A stretch of DNA of 25,454 bases from G023898405 sp964368985 (GCA_964368985.1 CAYJDW010000038.1:1-25454), one strand, 5' to 3'; positions 8,488 to 16,128 are shown, counted from the first letter of the stretch. The notes: generated from the letters alone by a model not told the origin. Numbers and translations: made by a program.

Positions 8488-8515
8488 ATTATCTTTTAAT
8501 CAGAGGGGCATTCAA
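8488..8515 (-). promoter_or_regulatory. Possible promoter of the 8451-5329 operon
   Basis: On the minus strand TTGAAT (8515-8510), a 16-base spacer and GATAAT (8493-8488) lie about 40 bases before the ATG at 8451. Both boxes differ from consensus at one or two positions. This is a candidate only. Confidence 0.4.
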
Positions 8516-8519
8516 TCCT

Positions 8520-8541
8520 GTATAAAATACGGTATAAAATC
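8520..8541. promoter_or_regulatory. Tandem repeat GTATAAAAT in the divergent regulator/operon gap
   Basis: GTATAAAAT occurs at 8520-8528 and again at 8532-8540, a spacing of 12 bases, midway between the divergent starts at 8451 and 8614. It could be a pair of overlapping minus-10 elements for the regulator gene or a pair of binding sites on one face of the helix. The sequence cannot tell which. Confidence 0.35.
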
Positions 8542-8613
8542 GACACGCTATTTCGTCGCCAAATTGGTTGATGCAGTATCTCGCTACGCCTGAATATTTA
8601 CGGAGCAGAGTTA

Positions 8614-9456
8614 TTGGGAGATTGTCAATTGCTTAACGAATCTAATAAGTATTGCTCTGGGATAGATCGCGAACCACTATTAATTCCTTATTATCAGGCA
8701 CCCAATCTCTCGGCACAGATTCAAGCTCTATGCCAAAAATTTTTTAACCTTCATAAGCTCTGTTTCTTTTCTTTTTATCGTATTTATGATGATGGAACTT
8801 GTATTTTATTGAGTTCCAGTGCTTCTTCGTTAGAATATGTATTTAAACATTCAATTCATGTAACTCCACATATTCCCTCTAACATTATAAAAGAAAAATT
8901 TTGGTATATCATTCCAGGCAACACAATATATAAAAAATTTCTAGATGATTTTAGAGAAATGTTTGATTCTAACGTTATATTTGATTATATAGAACGAAAT
9001 GAAGGGTATTACGAAGTGAGTTATTTTGCTTCCTATTGCGAAGCTGAAATTGCTACTACCCATTTCCTAAATTACAAAGAAGAGTTTGAAAAATTCTCCC
9101 ATTATTTCAGACATCATTCGGCCTCTCTTATTTCCTGCTATGAAAATAAAAAAATTATTCTTCCTTTAAAAATGCGTTCAAATATCTCAGGACTAAACAG
9201 GCCAATAAACCATAAGGAAGGGGTTCTTCTTTCTTCCTCTTTACCTTCCTACCCTGGACTTACAGAAAGAGAATCCGAATGTGTTTATCATCTATCTCTA
9301 GGTCATACCGCCAAAGAAACTGCTGAACATTTAGGGCTTAGTTTTAGAACTGTTGAATATTATTTATCTAATATTAAAGACAAAATAAAATGCAATAGAA
9401 AATCTGAAATTATTTCTGTTTTATTATCGCTAAAAAACAAATCAAAAAACTGTTAA
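8614..9456 (+). CDS. LuxR-family transcriptional regulator
   Basis: About 280 residues. The C-terminal 60 residues (213-272) are a LuxR/GerE helix-turn-helix: YPGLTERESECVYHLSLG, then TAKETAEHLGLSFRTVEYYL and a lysine-rich helix. The N-terminal 200 residues form a putative sensor domain with no receiver aspartate pattern, so this is not a standard two-component response regulator; the ligand is unknown. I take the TTG at 8614 as start because GGAG (8602-8605) lies eight bases before it and there is no early ATG in frame. The gene is divergent from the exported-protein operon ending at 8451 and probably controls it. It is complete and in good order amid decayed sequence. Confidence 0.85.
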   Translation: MGDCQLLNESNKYCSGIDREPLLIPYYQAPNLSAQIQALCQKFFNLHKLCFFSFYRIYDDGTCILLSSSASSLEYVFKHSIHVTPHIPSNIIKEKFWYIIPGNTIYKKFLDDFREMFDSNVIFDYIERNEGYYEVSYFASYCEAEIATTHFLNYKEEFEKFSHYFRHHSASLISCYENKKIILPLKMRSNISGLNRPINHKEGVLLSSSLPSYPGLTERESECVYHLSLGHTAKETAEHLGLSFRTVEYYLSNIKDKIKCNRKSEIISVLLSLKNKSKNC

Positions 9457-9558
9457 ACTCCTGCCCCGCCAAGAGCGCTCTATGTGCCCTAGGAATAGCC
9501 GAGGGCAGATTGCTCAAGAAAGCGTAGTCAAGCTGGGTGACGCACTAAAAATCGAGAC

Positions 9559-11862
9559 TTAACTATCCCTAAATTCAATAAGCTCTTCCTCTAATTGCTT
9601 TTTGCTTTCTTCATCAAGGTTTGGAGAATTATGGAGATATTCACATAAGGCCCTGGCCTGTGCAGACAATTTATTCTGGTTTAATAAGGAAATAGTTTGC
9701 ATTAAGTAGGCAAATTGAGTTTGTAACTCATCTTCTTCACCTGCCGTTCTAATAACTATCCATTTTCCATCTCGGAACTTAAATTCAAGATCATAATCAC
9801 TAAGATCATTGACATCGTCCCTGGGAGCATCTTCTCGTTTAACTTCTTGCCTGTCATTACTACGATATTCTTGTTTAAAGTGTTTTTGGGAACGTATAGA
9901 GGACCCAGCTTGACCTACAGCGCCGCTCCAACAATTAAAGCTAGATTGCCCAACTATGGCTTTTTGCTCAGCCGTTAGTTCATTAATAAGGAATTCGTAA
10001 AATGCTTTAGCTTCATCTTTTAGGCCCAAATTTTTCAACGCCGATAAGACTCGAGTAATACGGAGAAAATTATGATTACCATGGGTAATCCATTCTTTTA
10101 ATCGGTCGTTAGAAATATTCTTTATGACTTTATTTTCAATGAAGCTTAAGCCTAAGAAGTCAAGAAATAAAATAAAAGATTCACGAAGATTGCTCTGTAA
10201 ATCTAGATTGCTGCCAAATTGATCTATAATTTTTCCCGATAATAATGGTGCTAATGCCATGCCTCGATTAAAAGTCGGAAAAAGCCATTGTATGAAATCA
10301 TGTCTTTTTTCTAAGAAATGATAATTATATTTCATGCTAAGAATATCGTTCAAATAACGACCGTTATAACCAGGGTATTTATTAGAGTAAAAATCAATAA
10401 CAGAGGGCAAACCATCATAATACTCTTCTTCTATTGAATTAGGTTCTGGAAGTGAAGACGAAGAGTAAAGTTCCACTCTAGTCTTTAATATCATGTCGGG
10501 ATCAAAAAATAGTAATTCCAATGAACCTTTTTGCTTGCTGTATAAGATTTTAAAATTAGTATTTATATGCTGCTTAGGTATCGAATTAGTTTCAAGCTTA
10601 AGTTTAAAACTGTCTTCCATTAATCGATTAGAGTAGTATTCATTTACTATAGATTTATACCATGCATCTCCAACTTTAAACTCAATTAAAATGCCCTTAC
10701 TATGTGAAGAAATTTTAATGGTTTTATGTGTATTCTGTACAACACAACCTTCTGTGTTTTTCAATATCTTTTCTAGTTTTTTGTACGATAGTATTTTCTT
10801 AATTTTGTACGGCTCAGCCCCTATTGCCGTACTCCATTCAGTAAAAGCAGGTTGACCGATAACATGTTGATAATAATCTTCTAGGTTTATTAAAAAATCA
10901 TACAGTGCATGAGCTTTTTTTTCGAACCAAAAAATTTGTTTCAGTGACCTTAACATGCAGGTAATCAACGTCGAGTGATTATAGTATTTAGGTTCTATTT
11001 CCTGAGTCCAGTGTTTAAAACGCTCATCAAATTTTTTTGTTTTAATGATTTTTTGGTGTTCTTTAAAGTATTCTACCCCTAAAAAATCTAGCATCATTTC
11101 AAAAGATTTATTTAAGTTAGTTCTTAGTTCTTTATTTTTAGCAAAATCCTTCACCGTATCATGAGTCATTAAAGGTGCCAGCAAACGGTGAGGAGCCGGC
11201 GTAAAGGCTGGAAAAAGCCACTGTATATAGTCACCTACTTCGTATAACCGTTGATAATTACCTTTAAATGCATGAAGATCTTTTAATTGACGACCTTGAA
11301 AATCAGCCCTTTTGCCAGAATAAAACTCACTAACAGAGGGCAAACCATCGCCGTAAAGTTCATTGTCGTTTTTTGAATCAAGCTCTTTATGTGGGGGAAG
11401 CAAATGCAAGGGATAAAGGGTGACGCGTGTCGTTAAATCCATATGATCTTTTCTGAAACGTAGTTCAAATAATTCACTATCTGCGTCATAATAAATATGA
11501 AATGAAGCATCTATTTGATTTAAATATATATTTTTTTCCGCGTCATTATAGAGCCAAATATCAAAAAAATCATTTGATATCGGTTTAAATCGCTTAGATT
11601 CATCGTAGTATTTATTACTTATTGGATCGATGATTGTTTCATAATCTAGCTTCCCAGCCTCAAAAGTAAATAAAATATTGCTACTGCCTTCTTTAGCTAA
11701 AGAAATTTTAATAGTCCCGAGAGCATTTTGAATCCTGTTGTGCTCAATTTTGCTTAATAATGCAGGCAAGTCATGTGGTTTTACTAGGTTAAAATTATCA
11801 GCATGTAAAAACTCGCTTAAAAAAATGAATAACGAAACAAACAATAAATAAAAAAATCTCAT
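9559..11862 (-). CDS. Exported protein with two tandem OGFr (opioid growth factor receptor) domains
   Basis: A 767-residue protein with a signal peptide (1-21, MRFFYLLFVSLFIFLSEFLHA). It is an internal duplication. Each half has a beta-rich segment (about 40-160 and 370-475) followed by a domain with the OGFr conserved pattern. Repeat 1 shows DGLPSVSEFYS (172-182), DYIQWLFPAF (211-220) and FEMMLDFLGV (254-263). Repeat 2 shows DGLPSVIDFYS (483-493), HDFIQWLFPTF (521-531), FILFLDFLGL (563-572) and NHNFLRITRVLSALKNLGL (596-614). The F-Y, Y/F-IQWLFP and LDF-G signatures are those of the OGFr N-terminal domain, known from animals, fungi and some bacteria. A charged linker (650-690) leads to a C-terminal helical tail. 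GAGGA precedes the ATG. The role is unknown; the domain and the export signal suggest a host-facing factor. Confidence 0.75.
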   Translation of the reverse strand: MRFFYLLFVSLFIFLSEFLHADNFNLVKPHDLPALLSKIEHNRIQNALGTIKISLAKEGSSNILFTFEAGKLDYETIIDPISNKYYDESKRFKPISNDFFDIWLYNDAEKNIYLNQIDASFHIYYDADSELFELRFRKDHMDLTTRVTLYPLHLLPPHKELDSKNDNELYGDGLPSVSEFYSGKRADFQGRQLKDLHAFKGNYQRLYEVGDYIQWLFPAFTPAPHRLLAPLMTHDTVKDFAKNKELRTNLNKSFEMMLDFLGVEYFKEHQKIIKTKKFDERFKHWTQEIEPKYYNHSTLITCMLRSLKQIFWFEKKAHALYDFLINLEDYYQHVIGQPAFTEWSTAIGAEPYKIKKILSYKKLEKILKNTEGCVVQNTHKTIKISSHSKGILIEFKVGDAWYKSIVNEYYSNRLMEDSFKLKLETNSIPKQHINTNFKILYSKQKGSLELLFFDPDMILKTRVELYSSSSLPEPNSIEEEYYDGLPSVIDFYSNKYPGYNGRYLNDILSMKYNYHFLEKRHDFIQWLFPTFNRGMALAPLLSGKIIDQFGSNLDLQSNLRESFILFLDFLGLSFIENKVIKNISNDRLKEWITHGNHNFLRITRVLSALKNLGLKDEAKAFYEFLINELTAEQKAIVGQSSFNCWSGAVGQAGSSIRSQKHFKQEYRSNDRQEVKREDAPRDDVNDLSDYDLEFKFRDGKWIVIRTAGEEDELQTQFAYLMQTISLLNQNKLSAQARALCEYLHNSPNLDEESKKQLEEELIEFRDS

Positions 11863-11920
11863 AAATCCTCAATAATACTAAATGATATACTTATTATTAG
11901 GCTACATAAAAACACATGTA

Positions 11921-12139
11921 ATGTTCTATTCTTTTATTCATACTAGACAAGGGAGGACCCTTGATGGTGGGCCGCTACATTACCAATCTTCATCTGCTCA
12001 GGATCTCAATTGGATTTTTATTCCAGGAGGCCCAGGTTTAGGTTCAGAGGCTTTATCAGGGCTCACCACTTTACTTAGCGCAAAAATTCCAGGCACTATT
12101 TGGCATTTTGATTTTCCTAATGATGGTTCAAATAAATGA
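11921..12139 (+). pseudogene. Truncated alpha/beta-hydrolase (N-terminal part only)
   Basis: The frame from the ATG at 11921 reads MFYSFIHTRQGRTLDGGPLH and continues to LNWIFIPGGPGLGSEALSGL. The GGPG turn is the oxyanion-hole signature of proline-iminopeptidase-like alpha/beta-hydrolases. The frame then meets a stop at 12137-12139, after FDFPNDGSNK and before any nucleophile elbow or the rest of the roughly 250-residue fold. An IS110 transposase fragment begins exactly at the break. The gene was therefore probably cut by insertion and deletion. No ribosome site is evident. An upstream in-frame ATG at 11882 would add 13 residues that do not look like part of the family. Confidence 0.65.
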
Positions 12140-12266
12140 AAATTTGTCGCGCAAAAAAGCGCTTTTGATGACAGTTCCTGGCATTGGTCCCGTAACGGCA
12201 GCATCTCTCTTAGGGCTTCTGCCCGAGCTTGGGCAACTCAATCGAAAGCAAGTTGCAAGCCTCTTC
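12138..12266 (+). mobile_element. IS110-family transposase fragment
   Basis: The + strand frame reads LLMTVPGIGPVTAASLLGLL followed by PELGQLNRKQVASL. This is the helix-hairpin-helix core of the C-terminal Transposase_20 domain of IS110-type transposases (PGIGPVTA, LPELG-x-L-x-RKQ-x-A-x-L). The RuvC-like DEDD domain is absent and the expected GGR region after the HhH is lost. The fragment abuts the broken hydrolase gene at 12139. Confidence 0.7.
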
Positions 12267-12335
12267 AAAAAAAGGCCTTTGTTACTTATACTCGTGGCGG
12301 TATTAATCCTGAGGCCTGTTGAGGAGAGCGGCGCT

Positions 12336-12686
12336 TTATTCGGGCAGTCCAGGAATGAAGAGGGAGAGAGCGAGCGACAAGAATAAGCTCAAAAGAAGGA
12401 CCACGCGGGAGAGTATGGGTTGTCTGAATCGCAGGGCAAAGAAAACTCGGACCAGAACCAATACTGCCAACCCTAGGCCCAATACCAATGGCTCGACGAC
12501 CGCGTTAGAAAGAGATTTGTTGACACCCGGCCCCCCCGCTGTGAGACCCCAAAGTGACCAGGGAAGGACAATTAATAAATAATCCGACCAATAGAAACGA
12601 AAAGACCATCTACGGTAATACCAGGCTGGAAGAAATGTTATTAATAGAGGCACCGCTTGAAGGCACCAGGTGGTAAAAATCAACAT
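12336..12686 (-). CDS. Small integral membrane protein
   Basis: I choose the ATG at 12686 because GGAG sits six bases upstream; a TTG four codons earlier overlaps that ribosome site. The product is 116 residues with three hydrophobic spans: LQAVPLLITFLPAWYY near the start, a tryptophan-rich YWSDYLLIVLPWSLWGLTAGG, and a leucine/valine-rich pair LVLGLGLAVLVLVRVFFAL and LLLSLFLSLALSLFIPGL. Positive residues between the first two spans would lie on the inner side. It has higher GC than the flanking secreted-protein genes, and both neighbours are debris, so it may be imported. No family recognised. A long + strand frame overlaps it but has no hydrophobic or domain logic. Confidence 0.5.
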   Translation of the reverse strand: MLIFTTWCLQAVPLLITFLPAWYYRRWSFRFYWSDYLLIVLPWSLWGLTAGGPGVNKSLSNAVVEPLVLGLGLAVLVLVRVFFALRFRQPILSRVVLLLSLFLSLALSLFIPGLPE

Positions 12687-12742
12687 ACATATCTCCAAAA
12701 TAGCTAAGCTAGTTGCCTAAAAGTAATGCACAACCACTTAAT

Positions 12743-12810
12743 CCTTGAGCCACCGATAGCCGTTCTGGGGTGGGCAAAATGAAAAAAAGCCGTTTATGGT
12801 TCCTATGCTC
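12743..12810 (+). repeat. Dispersed repeat family 2, copy 3 (divergent)
   Basis: ccttgagccaccgatagccg with ttctgg, then tgggcaaaatgaaaaaaagc with cgtttatggttcctatgctcc, aligns with both blocks of the copies at 288-358 and 2279-2370, with scattered mismatches and a small deletion at the junction. It is in the same orientation as the others. Confidence 0.65.
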
Positions 12811-13073
12811 CGCCAAAGAAAAATCAAATCCGCTACCATGGCTGTTTTGGACCCAACTCTAGAATTCGAAAACTCATAATCGCCCCCTCTCAAAACTCCA
12901 TCCATCCTGTTGCAAATTATCTCCTTCATCACTGCTCCTGAACCTAACAACATGGCGACCGAGTTCTATTTAAGGCAGGTGTTATGCGGCTATTCCTATC
13001 GTCATTGCGAGCCTAGCGCGGCAGGCGCAGTCCCGCATCTAAGTATTAAACCGCTGTTTTGTGAAATTGATTT
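12811..13073. other. Gap with no supported gene
   Basis: A minus-strand frame (12738-12953) is open but ends inside repeat copy 3, and a + strand frame (12910-13101) shows no domain. On the minus strand GAGGGGG followed by ATG and the short reading MSFRILELGPKQPW looks like a gene start that was cut, but only 14 codons remain. A cgtcattgcgag half-palindrome lies near 13000. Confidence 0.4.
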
Positions 13074-13307
13074 CTACTCTGCTTTACTTTTCAGCGCATA
13101 AAAATAACCTCGTTTCTGATGAGGCTTATCTTTTTCGCTCCATAATTTATGGGCATTTTCATTTTTTTTAACTAAATATTCATACATAAAAGCTATAATA
13201 TTTTTATGAGCTGAATAATAGTTACCCATTTTACAGAAGAACAAATCGACATCTTTATAATTAATCTTAGCCAGTTTTTTTAGCGTATATTTTAATAGCT
13301 CATTAGC
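13074..13307 (-). pseudogene. C-terminal remnant of an unknown gene
   Basis: The minus strand frame is open for 77 codons and ends at a TAG at 13074-13076. It reads LKKLAKINYKDVDLFFCKMG, then YYSAHKNIIAFMYEYL and a lysine-rich tail ending YFYALKSKAE. Base composition and amino-acid use resemble a real helical protein. There is no start codon with a ribosome site, and the 5' end runs straight into a copy of repeat family 1 (13294-13349), so it looks like a gene cut off by that element. Function unknown. Confidence 0.45.
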
Positions 13308-13349
13308 TTAGAAATCATGGTTTTTGGCAAATTACCACGAGGACCGGCG
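13294..13349 (-). repeat. Dispersed palindromic-core repeat, family 1, copy D
   Basis: The reverse complement runs from cgccggtcctcgtggtaatt through tgccaaaaaccatgatttct to aagctaatgagctatt. It matches copies A, B and C at most positions, and its last third (aagctaatgagctatt) is closest to copy B. The palindromic core has one change here (AAACCATGATTT). Confidence 0.8.
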
Positions 13350-13509
13350 TGCTCTCATATCAACATAGGCAGAATTTGAACAGAGCTCGACTGATAATTC
13401 GGACAAGGTGATATTCGATAGGGCCCTAAGTAAAGAAACGCATCAAACTGGTCCTGCATTTTAACGCCGGGACTTACTTTAAACGATTGGACCTCGTTGT
13501 TACAAGATT

Positions 13510-14241
13510 TTGTCAATTTTAGCTCAGGAGGCTCAAACTCCTGAGTCCTTCACGATGGCCCAAGTTTATGTCACCCATTCCAACGGCAGACCTTTACGCT
13601 TGCAGCCAGGTACCATCTTCATGTTTGGAAGCTCAACCTTCGATATTAAAGCTGACGATATTGTTGACGGCCGACGACTTCGACTGTCAATTTCATCCAT
13701 ATATGTTATGAACTATTATTTTGCCGTCGAGATAATCAATAGTGGTGAACAAAAATTCACTCAGTACTCGGTAAAGATTCAAGCGAAAGTCAGAAAAGCA
13801 CAATTCTGGTCTAATGGCCACGGGCTCTCAGCTTTGGGCAAATCTCGACGGGTCGTAATCAAATTTCCGCCCCATCTAGCTTCTAACGCGGTGGATGTCA
13901 CGTTGGATTTGAAGAATGCAAAAGAGGCGACAGCAAAAGCGCTTTCACTAGAAAATAAAACGGGCACAGCGTTATTCTCGAGTAATGGTGCTCAAGAGCA
14001 ATTGCATTTTGATTCTGCGGGATGCATCGAGTTTCTGATCACCTATGATGGGGAAGCGAAAAAGGTCATAGGCCAGGAATATGAATTGACGATTCGTATG
14101 CGTATTCATTCTACGGTTATCTATGACAAAAAATTGGATATTGTAGTTCGAAGTCATCACTACGAGTCCAGAAATCTCTATAGCACTGCTCGTGCAGAAG
14201 CTGGTAAGTGCGACATTGACCTTCTAATGGGCCTCAAATAG
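13510..14241 (+). CDS. Hypothetical protein, beta-rich, possibly lacking its original N-terminus
   Basis: Up to 243 residues from a TTG at 13510, or 228 from the ATG at 13555; neither start has a good ribosome site. The protein is rich in alternating hydrophobic residues (RLRLSISSIYVMNYYFAVEI, YELTIRMRIHSTVIYDKKLD) and probably forms beta-sandwich domains. No signal peptide, no cysteine pairs and no catalytic motif are seen. An in-frame stop lies at 13480-13482. The upstream 130 bases hold another open frame (KKRIKLVLHFNAGTYFKRLD) in a different phase, so the gene may be the surviving part of a longer one. A perfect hairpin (13523-13545) overlaps the start region. A long stem-loop follows the stop. 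Confidence 0.5.
   Translation: MSILAQEAQTPESFTMAQVYVTHSNGRPLRLQPGTIFMFGSSTFDIKADDIVDGRRLRLSISSIYVMNYYFAVEIINSGEQKFTQYSVKIQAKVRKAQFWSNGHGLSALGKSRRVVIKFPPHLASNAVDVTLDLKNAKEATAKALSLENKTGTALFSSNGAQEQLHFDSAGCIEFLITYDGEAKKVIGQEYELTIRMRIHSTVIYDKKLDIVVRSHHYESRNLYSTARAEAGKCDIDLLMGLK
13523..13545 (+). promoter_or_regulatory. Perfect hairpin over the start region
   Basis: CTCAGGAG and CTCCTGAG form a perfect 8-base stem around gctcaaa. The left arm holds the only Shine-Dalgarno-like AGGAGG near the gene, so pairing would hide it. The distance from it to the ATG at 13555 is about 22 bases, too long for normal initiation. The hairpin may be regulatory or simply within coding sequence. Confidence 0.35.
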
Positions 14242-14243
14242 TA

Positions 14244-14303
14244 CCAAGCTTTTTCTGCTTGGCCGTATAACACTGCATCGCTATGCAAGCGATGCGGTGT
14301 TAT
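14244..14303 (+). terminator. Two stem-loops after the 13510 gene
   Basis: The first is CCAAGC (14244-14249) with GCTTGG (14257-14262). The second is a 15-base stem, ATAACACTGCATCGC (14267-14281) with GCGATGCGGTGTTAT (14289-14303), one G-T pair and a 7-base loop. The second lacks a long T-run (only TTT at its end), so termination is likely but not certain. It lies between convergent genes and could serve both. Confidence 0.5.
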
Positions 14304-14397
14304 TTAGGTGTACCAGTAGGCCAGGATTAGAGAGTGTCCCCCCACGAGCAGAGATGTTTCGTTTGTTGCCAATAGGCAGCATGAGTAATTTTCTTGG

Positions 14398-14898
14398 TTA
14401 CTCGGTAATGCTGCACCTGGTGCCTTGGGTAATCGGAGCGCTCGGCAAACCAAAATTTTCGCCGTCGACTCGATAAAAATAGTAGTTCTCGTCGATCTTA
14501 CTAAACAAACCATTAAACCAACGAAGGACATTTACTTCCCAATGAGCCGGTTCAGTATACGGGATGAGGGCTCCCCCTCGCGATAGAACGTAACGGGTGC
14601 GCTCTAGAACCCAAACATTGCGACTGGTGGTCGAGATTAGCGAATAGAAAATACCGCCGCCAGCGAGAGGACCCTCTGATACCAAGAGGCTAGGGTAATC
14701 TCCTGGCGCGAGTGGTTCCGCGTTGGTGCCTGTAAGCGGCATCGCTCCATCTTTTTCGTAGCGAAAAGACACCGTCTTCGTAGAATGATCAACGTCGATA
14801 GACAAGCGAGCGTCTTGATCCTGACAAATAATTGTTTCACTCGCGGCATTCAAAGCAAACACCATACCGACGAGCATCGTAACGCAAGATATGTTCAT
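14398..14898 (-). CDS. Small exported protein of unknown function
   Basis: The ATG at 14898 is chosen over an in-frame ATG eight codons earlier because GGGGAG lies six bases before it and the product then starts with a clean signal peptide (MNISCVTMLVGMVFALNAAS, cleavage near 20). The mature part is about 146 residues, beta-rich, with one cysteine near each end (C25 in ETIICQ and one in GTRCSITE), which could form a disulfide in the periplasm. It has higher GC than the large secreted-protein genes nearby. No family recognised. The flanks are repeats and debris, but the gene itself looks intact. Confidence 0.6.
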   Translation of the reverse strand: MNISCVTMLVGMVFALNAASETIICQDQDARLSIDVDHSTKTVSFRYEKDGAMPLTGTNAEPLAPGDYPSLLVSEGPLAGGGIFYSLISTTSRNVWVLERTRYVLSRGGALIPYTEPAHWEVNVLRWFNGLFSKIDENYYFYRVDGENFGLPSAPITQGTRCSITE

Positions 14899-14923
14899 AA
14901 AGTCTCCCCAAAAATTTATCACG

Positions 14924-15184
14924 CCGAGCGTAAATTTGGCGATGCCTTCGTCTATTTTCTTGGCGGAGAAATCATCAAAAAATTTATGCCCACAGTTCTA
15001 TGAGTGAACTTTATTGGGAAATCGTTTTGTATTATATAAATTCTCAACCCACGATGAGTTTTTACGACGACAATGCGGTATTTCTAGCTCGTCGGCTGCT
15101 GAGAATCAACCAACCGCACGCGCTAGTCCTAATCGTAACGTCGGCAATATTAAAAATACCGGATAATAGGGATCCGGGGAGGGG
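14924..15184. other. Gap with coding fragments only
   Basis: Short + strand frames are present: one ends in FGDAFVYFLGGEIIKKFMPT and a stop at 15001-15003, and another begins at an overlapping ATG at 15000 (67 codons). Neither has a ribosome site or a recognisable domain. They look like pieces of lost genes. I do not call a gene. Confidence 0.4.
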
Positions 15185-15397
15185 TCACTTAGCGTGTCGG
15201 TGATAGCTACAACAAAGACATAATATATAGCAAGTAGAGCAAGCCGCGGCACCAAAGAGCGCCCCTCCTAAACCCAATAAGCCTACACCTGTGTAGACCA
15301 TGGCCGGAATAAAGTCTGGCTTGCTGCCTGTCGCAGCGAACATTATGCCACCGAGCCGGGCCCTCATGATTCGGATCGAAATTTTTTTGGCAGACAT
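15185..15397 (-). pseudogene. Small hydrophobic frame, probably a gene fragment
   Basis: From an ATG at 15397 the minus strand codes for 70 residues, including MVYTGVGLLGLGGALFGAAA followed by a cysteine-rich end (CSTCYILCLCC). There is one or two membrane spans' worth of hydrophobic sequence. No ribosome site is seen, and the base composition is richer in GC than the region. Immediately upstream lies repeat family 1 copy B. A second frame over the same bases (15207-15476) starts inside that repeat. I regard this as debris, with a small chance of a real small membrane protein. Confidence 0.3.
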
Positions 15398-15444
15398 CAA
15401 TTTTTAAAAAAAGCGATACCAGTGTTGAATGGGTCAAAGTGGCG

Positions 15445-15500
15445 CTCGGTCCTTGCGGTAATTCGCTAAAAATCATGATTTCTAAGCTAGTGAGCTATTA
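15445..15500 (+). repeat. Dispersed palindromic-core repeat, family 1, copy B
   Basis: ctcggtccttgcggtaattc, gctaaaaatcatgatttcta, then agctagtgagctatta. The copy keeps the palindrome AAATCATGATTT. It aligns over its whole length with copy D on the opposite strand and, except for the last part, with copy A. Confidence 0.8.
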
Positions 15501-15519
15501 TAACGACTTCTGTGGGGCC

Positions 15520-15541
15520 GGGACGGCACAGAGGCCGTCCC
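15520..15541. repeat. GC-rich perfect hairpin
   Basis: GGGACGGC and GCCGTCCC form an 8-base perfect stem with a 6-base loop (acagag), 20 bases after repeat copy B. No T-run follows. Such GC-rich palindromes are typical of REP-like scattered elements. It separates the repeat from the broken kinase-like gene. Confidence 0.55.
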
Positions 15542-15563
15542 CTACAAACGGGAACAACGGGGA

Positions 15564-16128
15564 ATGCAAACGCAATCGTCCCTGCGATATTGCAGAATAT
15601 ATTGTTCCATAAAGGACCTTTTTCTGAAAGAATATACAGAGCAAATAAGTCTAATGGATAATGAGAAAATTCGAAGTATGTTTGCTTCTATTGGTCGTCA
15701 ATTGGCTAACTTAGACAAGCTGTATTATGAAAGCGAGACTCATAAAGGGAAGGTCCTCGCACATCGCGATATGCATTGCTGCTGCCTATACCCCGAATAA
15801 TGCTGGATTTCTCATAGATATCGCCGGGCGTCGCCATGTTGAGGAGCCAGAAAAAGCAATTGGAAAAAGCAATGACCAACACGAAAAAAGAATGCTCGGG
15901 CAAGTTGCTGCTAACAGAATAAATAAAGGATTCTTGGCTCACAAGAGCATGATGATTGCCTATATCGACGCTATTATGCCGGAAAAACAAAACGATATAA
16001 AGGCCGCATATAATAGCTACTACGTAGCTTTTACACAATACCCTGGAAGCCCCGGCAATGAGCTTAATAAAAAACTGAAGGACTTAGGCCTGCCGGAGAT
16101 TGATTTTAATAGCTACCTGTTGCCATAG
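15564..16128 (+). pseudogene. Frameshifted kinase/phosphotransferase-like gene
   Basis: Two + strand frames read as one protein. The first (from 15564) gives MFASIGRQLANLDKLYY and ends near VLAHRDMH before stopping at 15798-15800. The second continues TPNNAGFLIDIAGRRHVEE and runs to 16128, ending LPEIDFNSYLLP. HRDMH followed about 15 residues later by FLIDIAG is the layout of the catalytic loop and metal-binding aspartate in aminoglycoside-phosphotransferase-type kinases (compare DFHAANLL and ALIDLD in the intact gene at 20943). The break lies between about 15772 and 15790, and the asparagine expected after the histidine falls in the damaged part. The 5' end is cut at the GC-rich hairpin. The kinase assignment is tentative; that the gene is broken is more certain. 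Confidence 0.5.

Noticed and set aside
12319..12582. 87-codon + frame rich in arginine and threonine
   Set aside because: It is the complement of the small membrane protein gene; its composition is what the reverse of a leucine-rich gene gives.
14785..15203. Two short + frames overlapping by ATGA, which looks like translational coupling
   Set aside because: The first frame runs antisense through the 14398-14898 gene and neither has a ribosome site or known domain. The overlap is probably chance.
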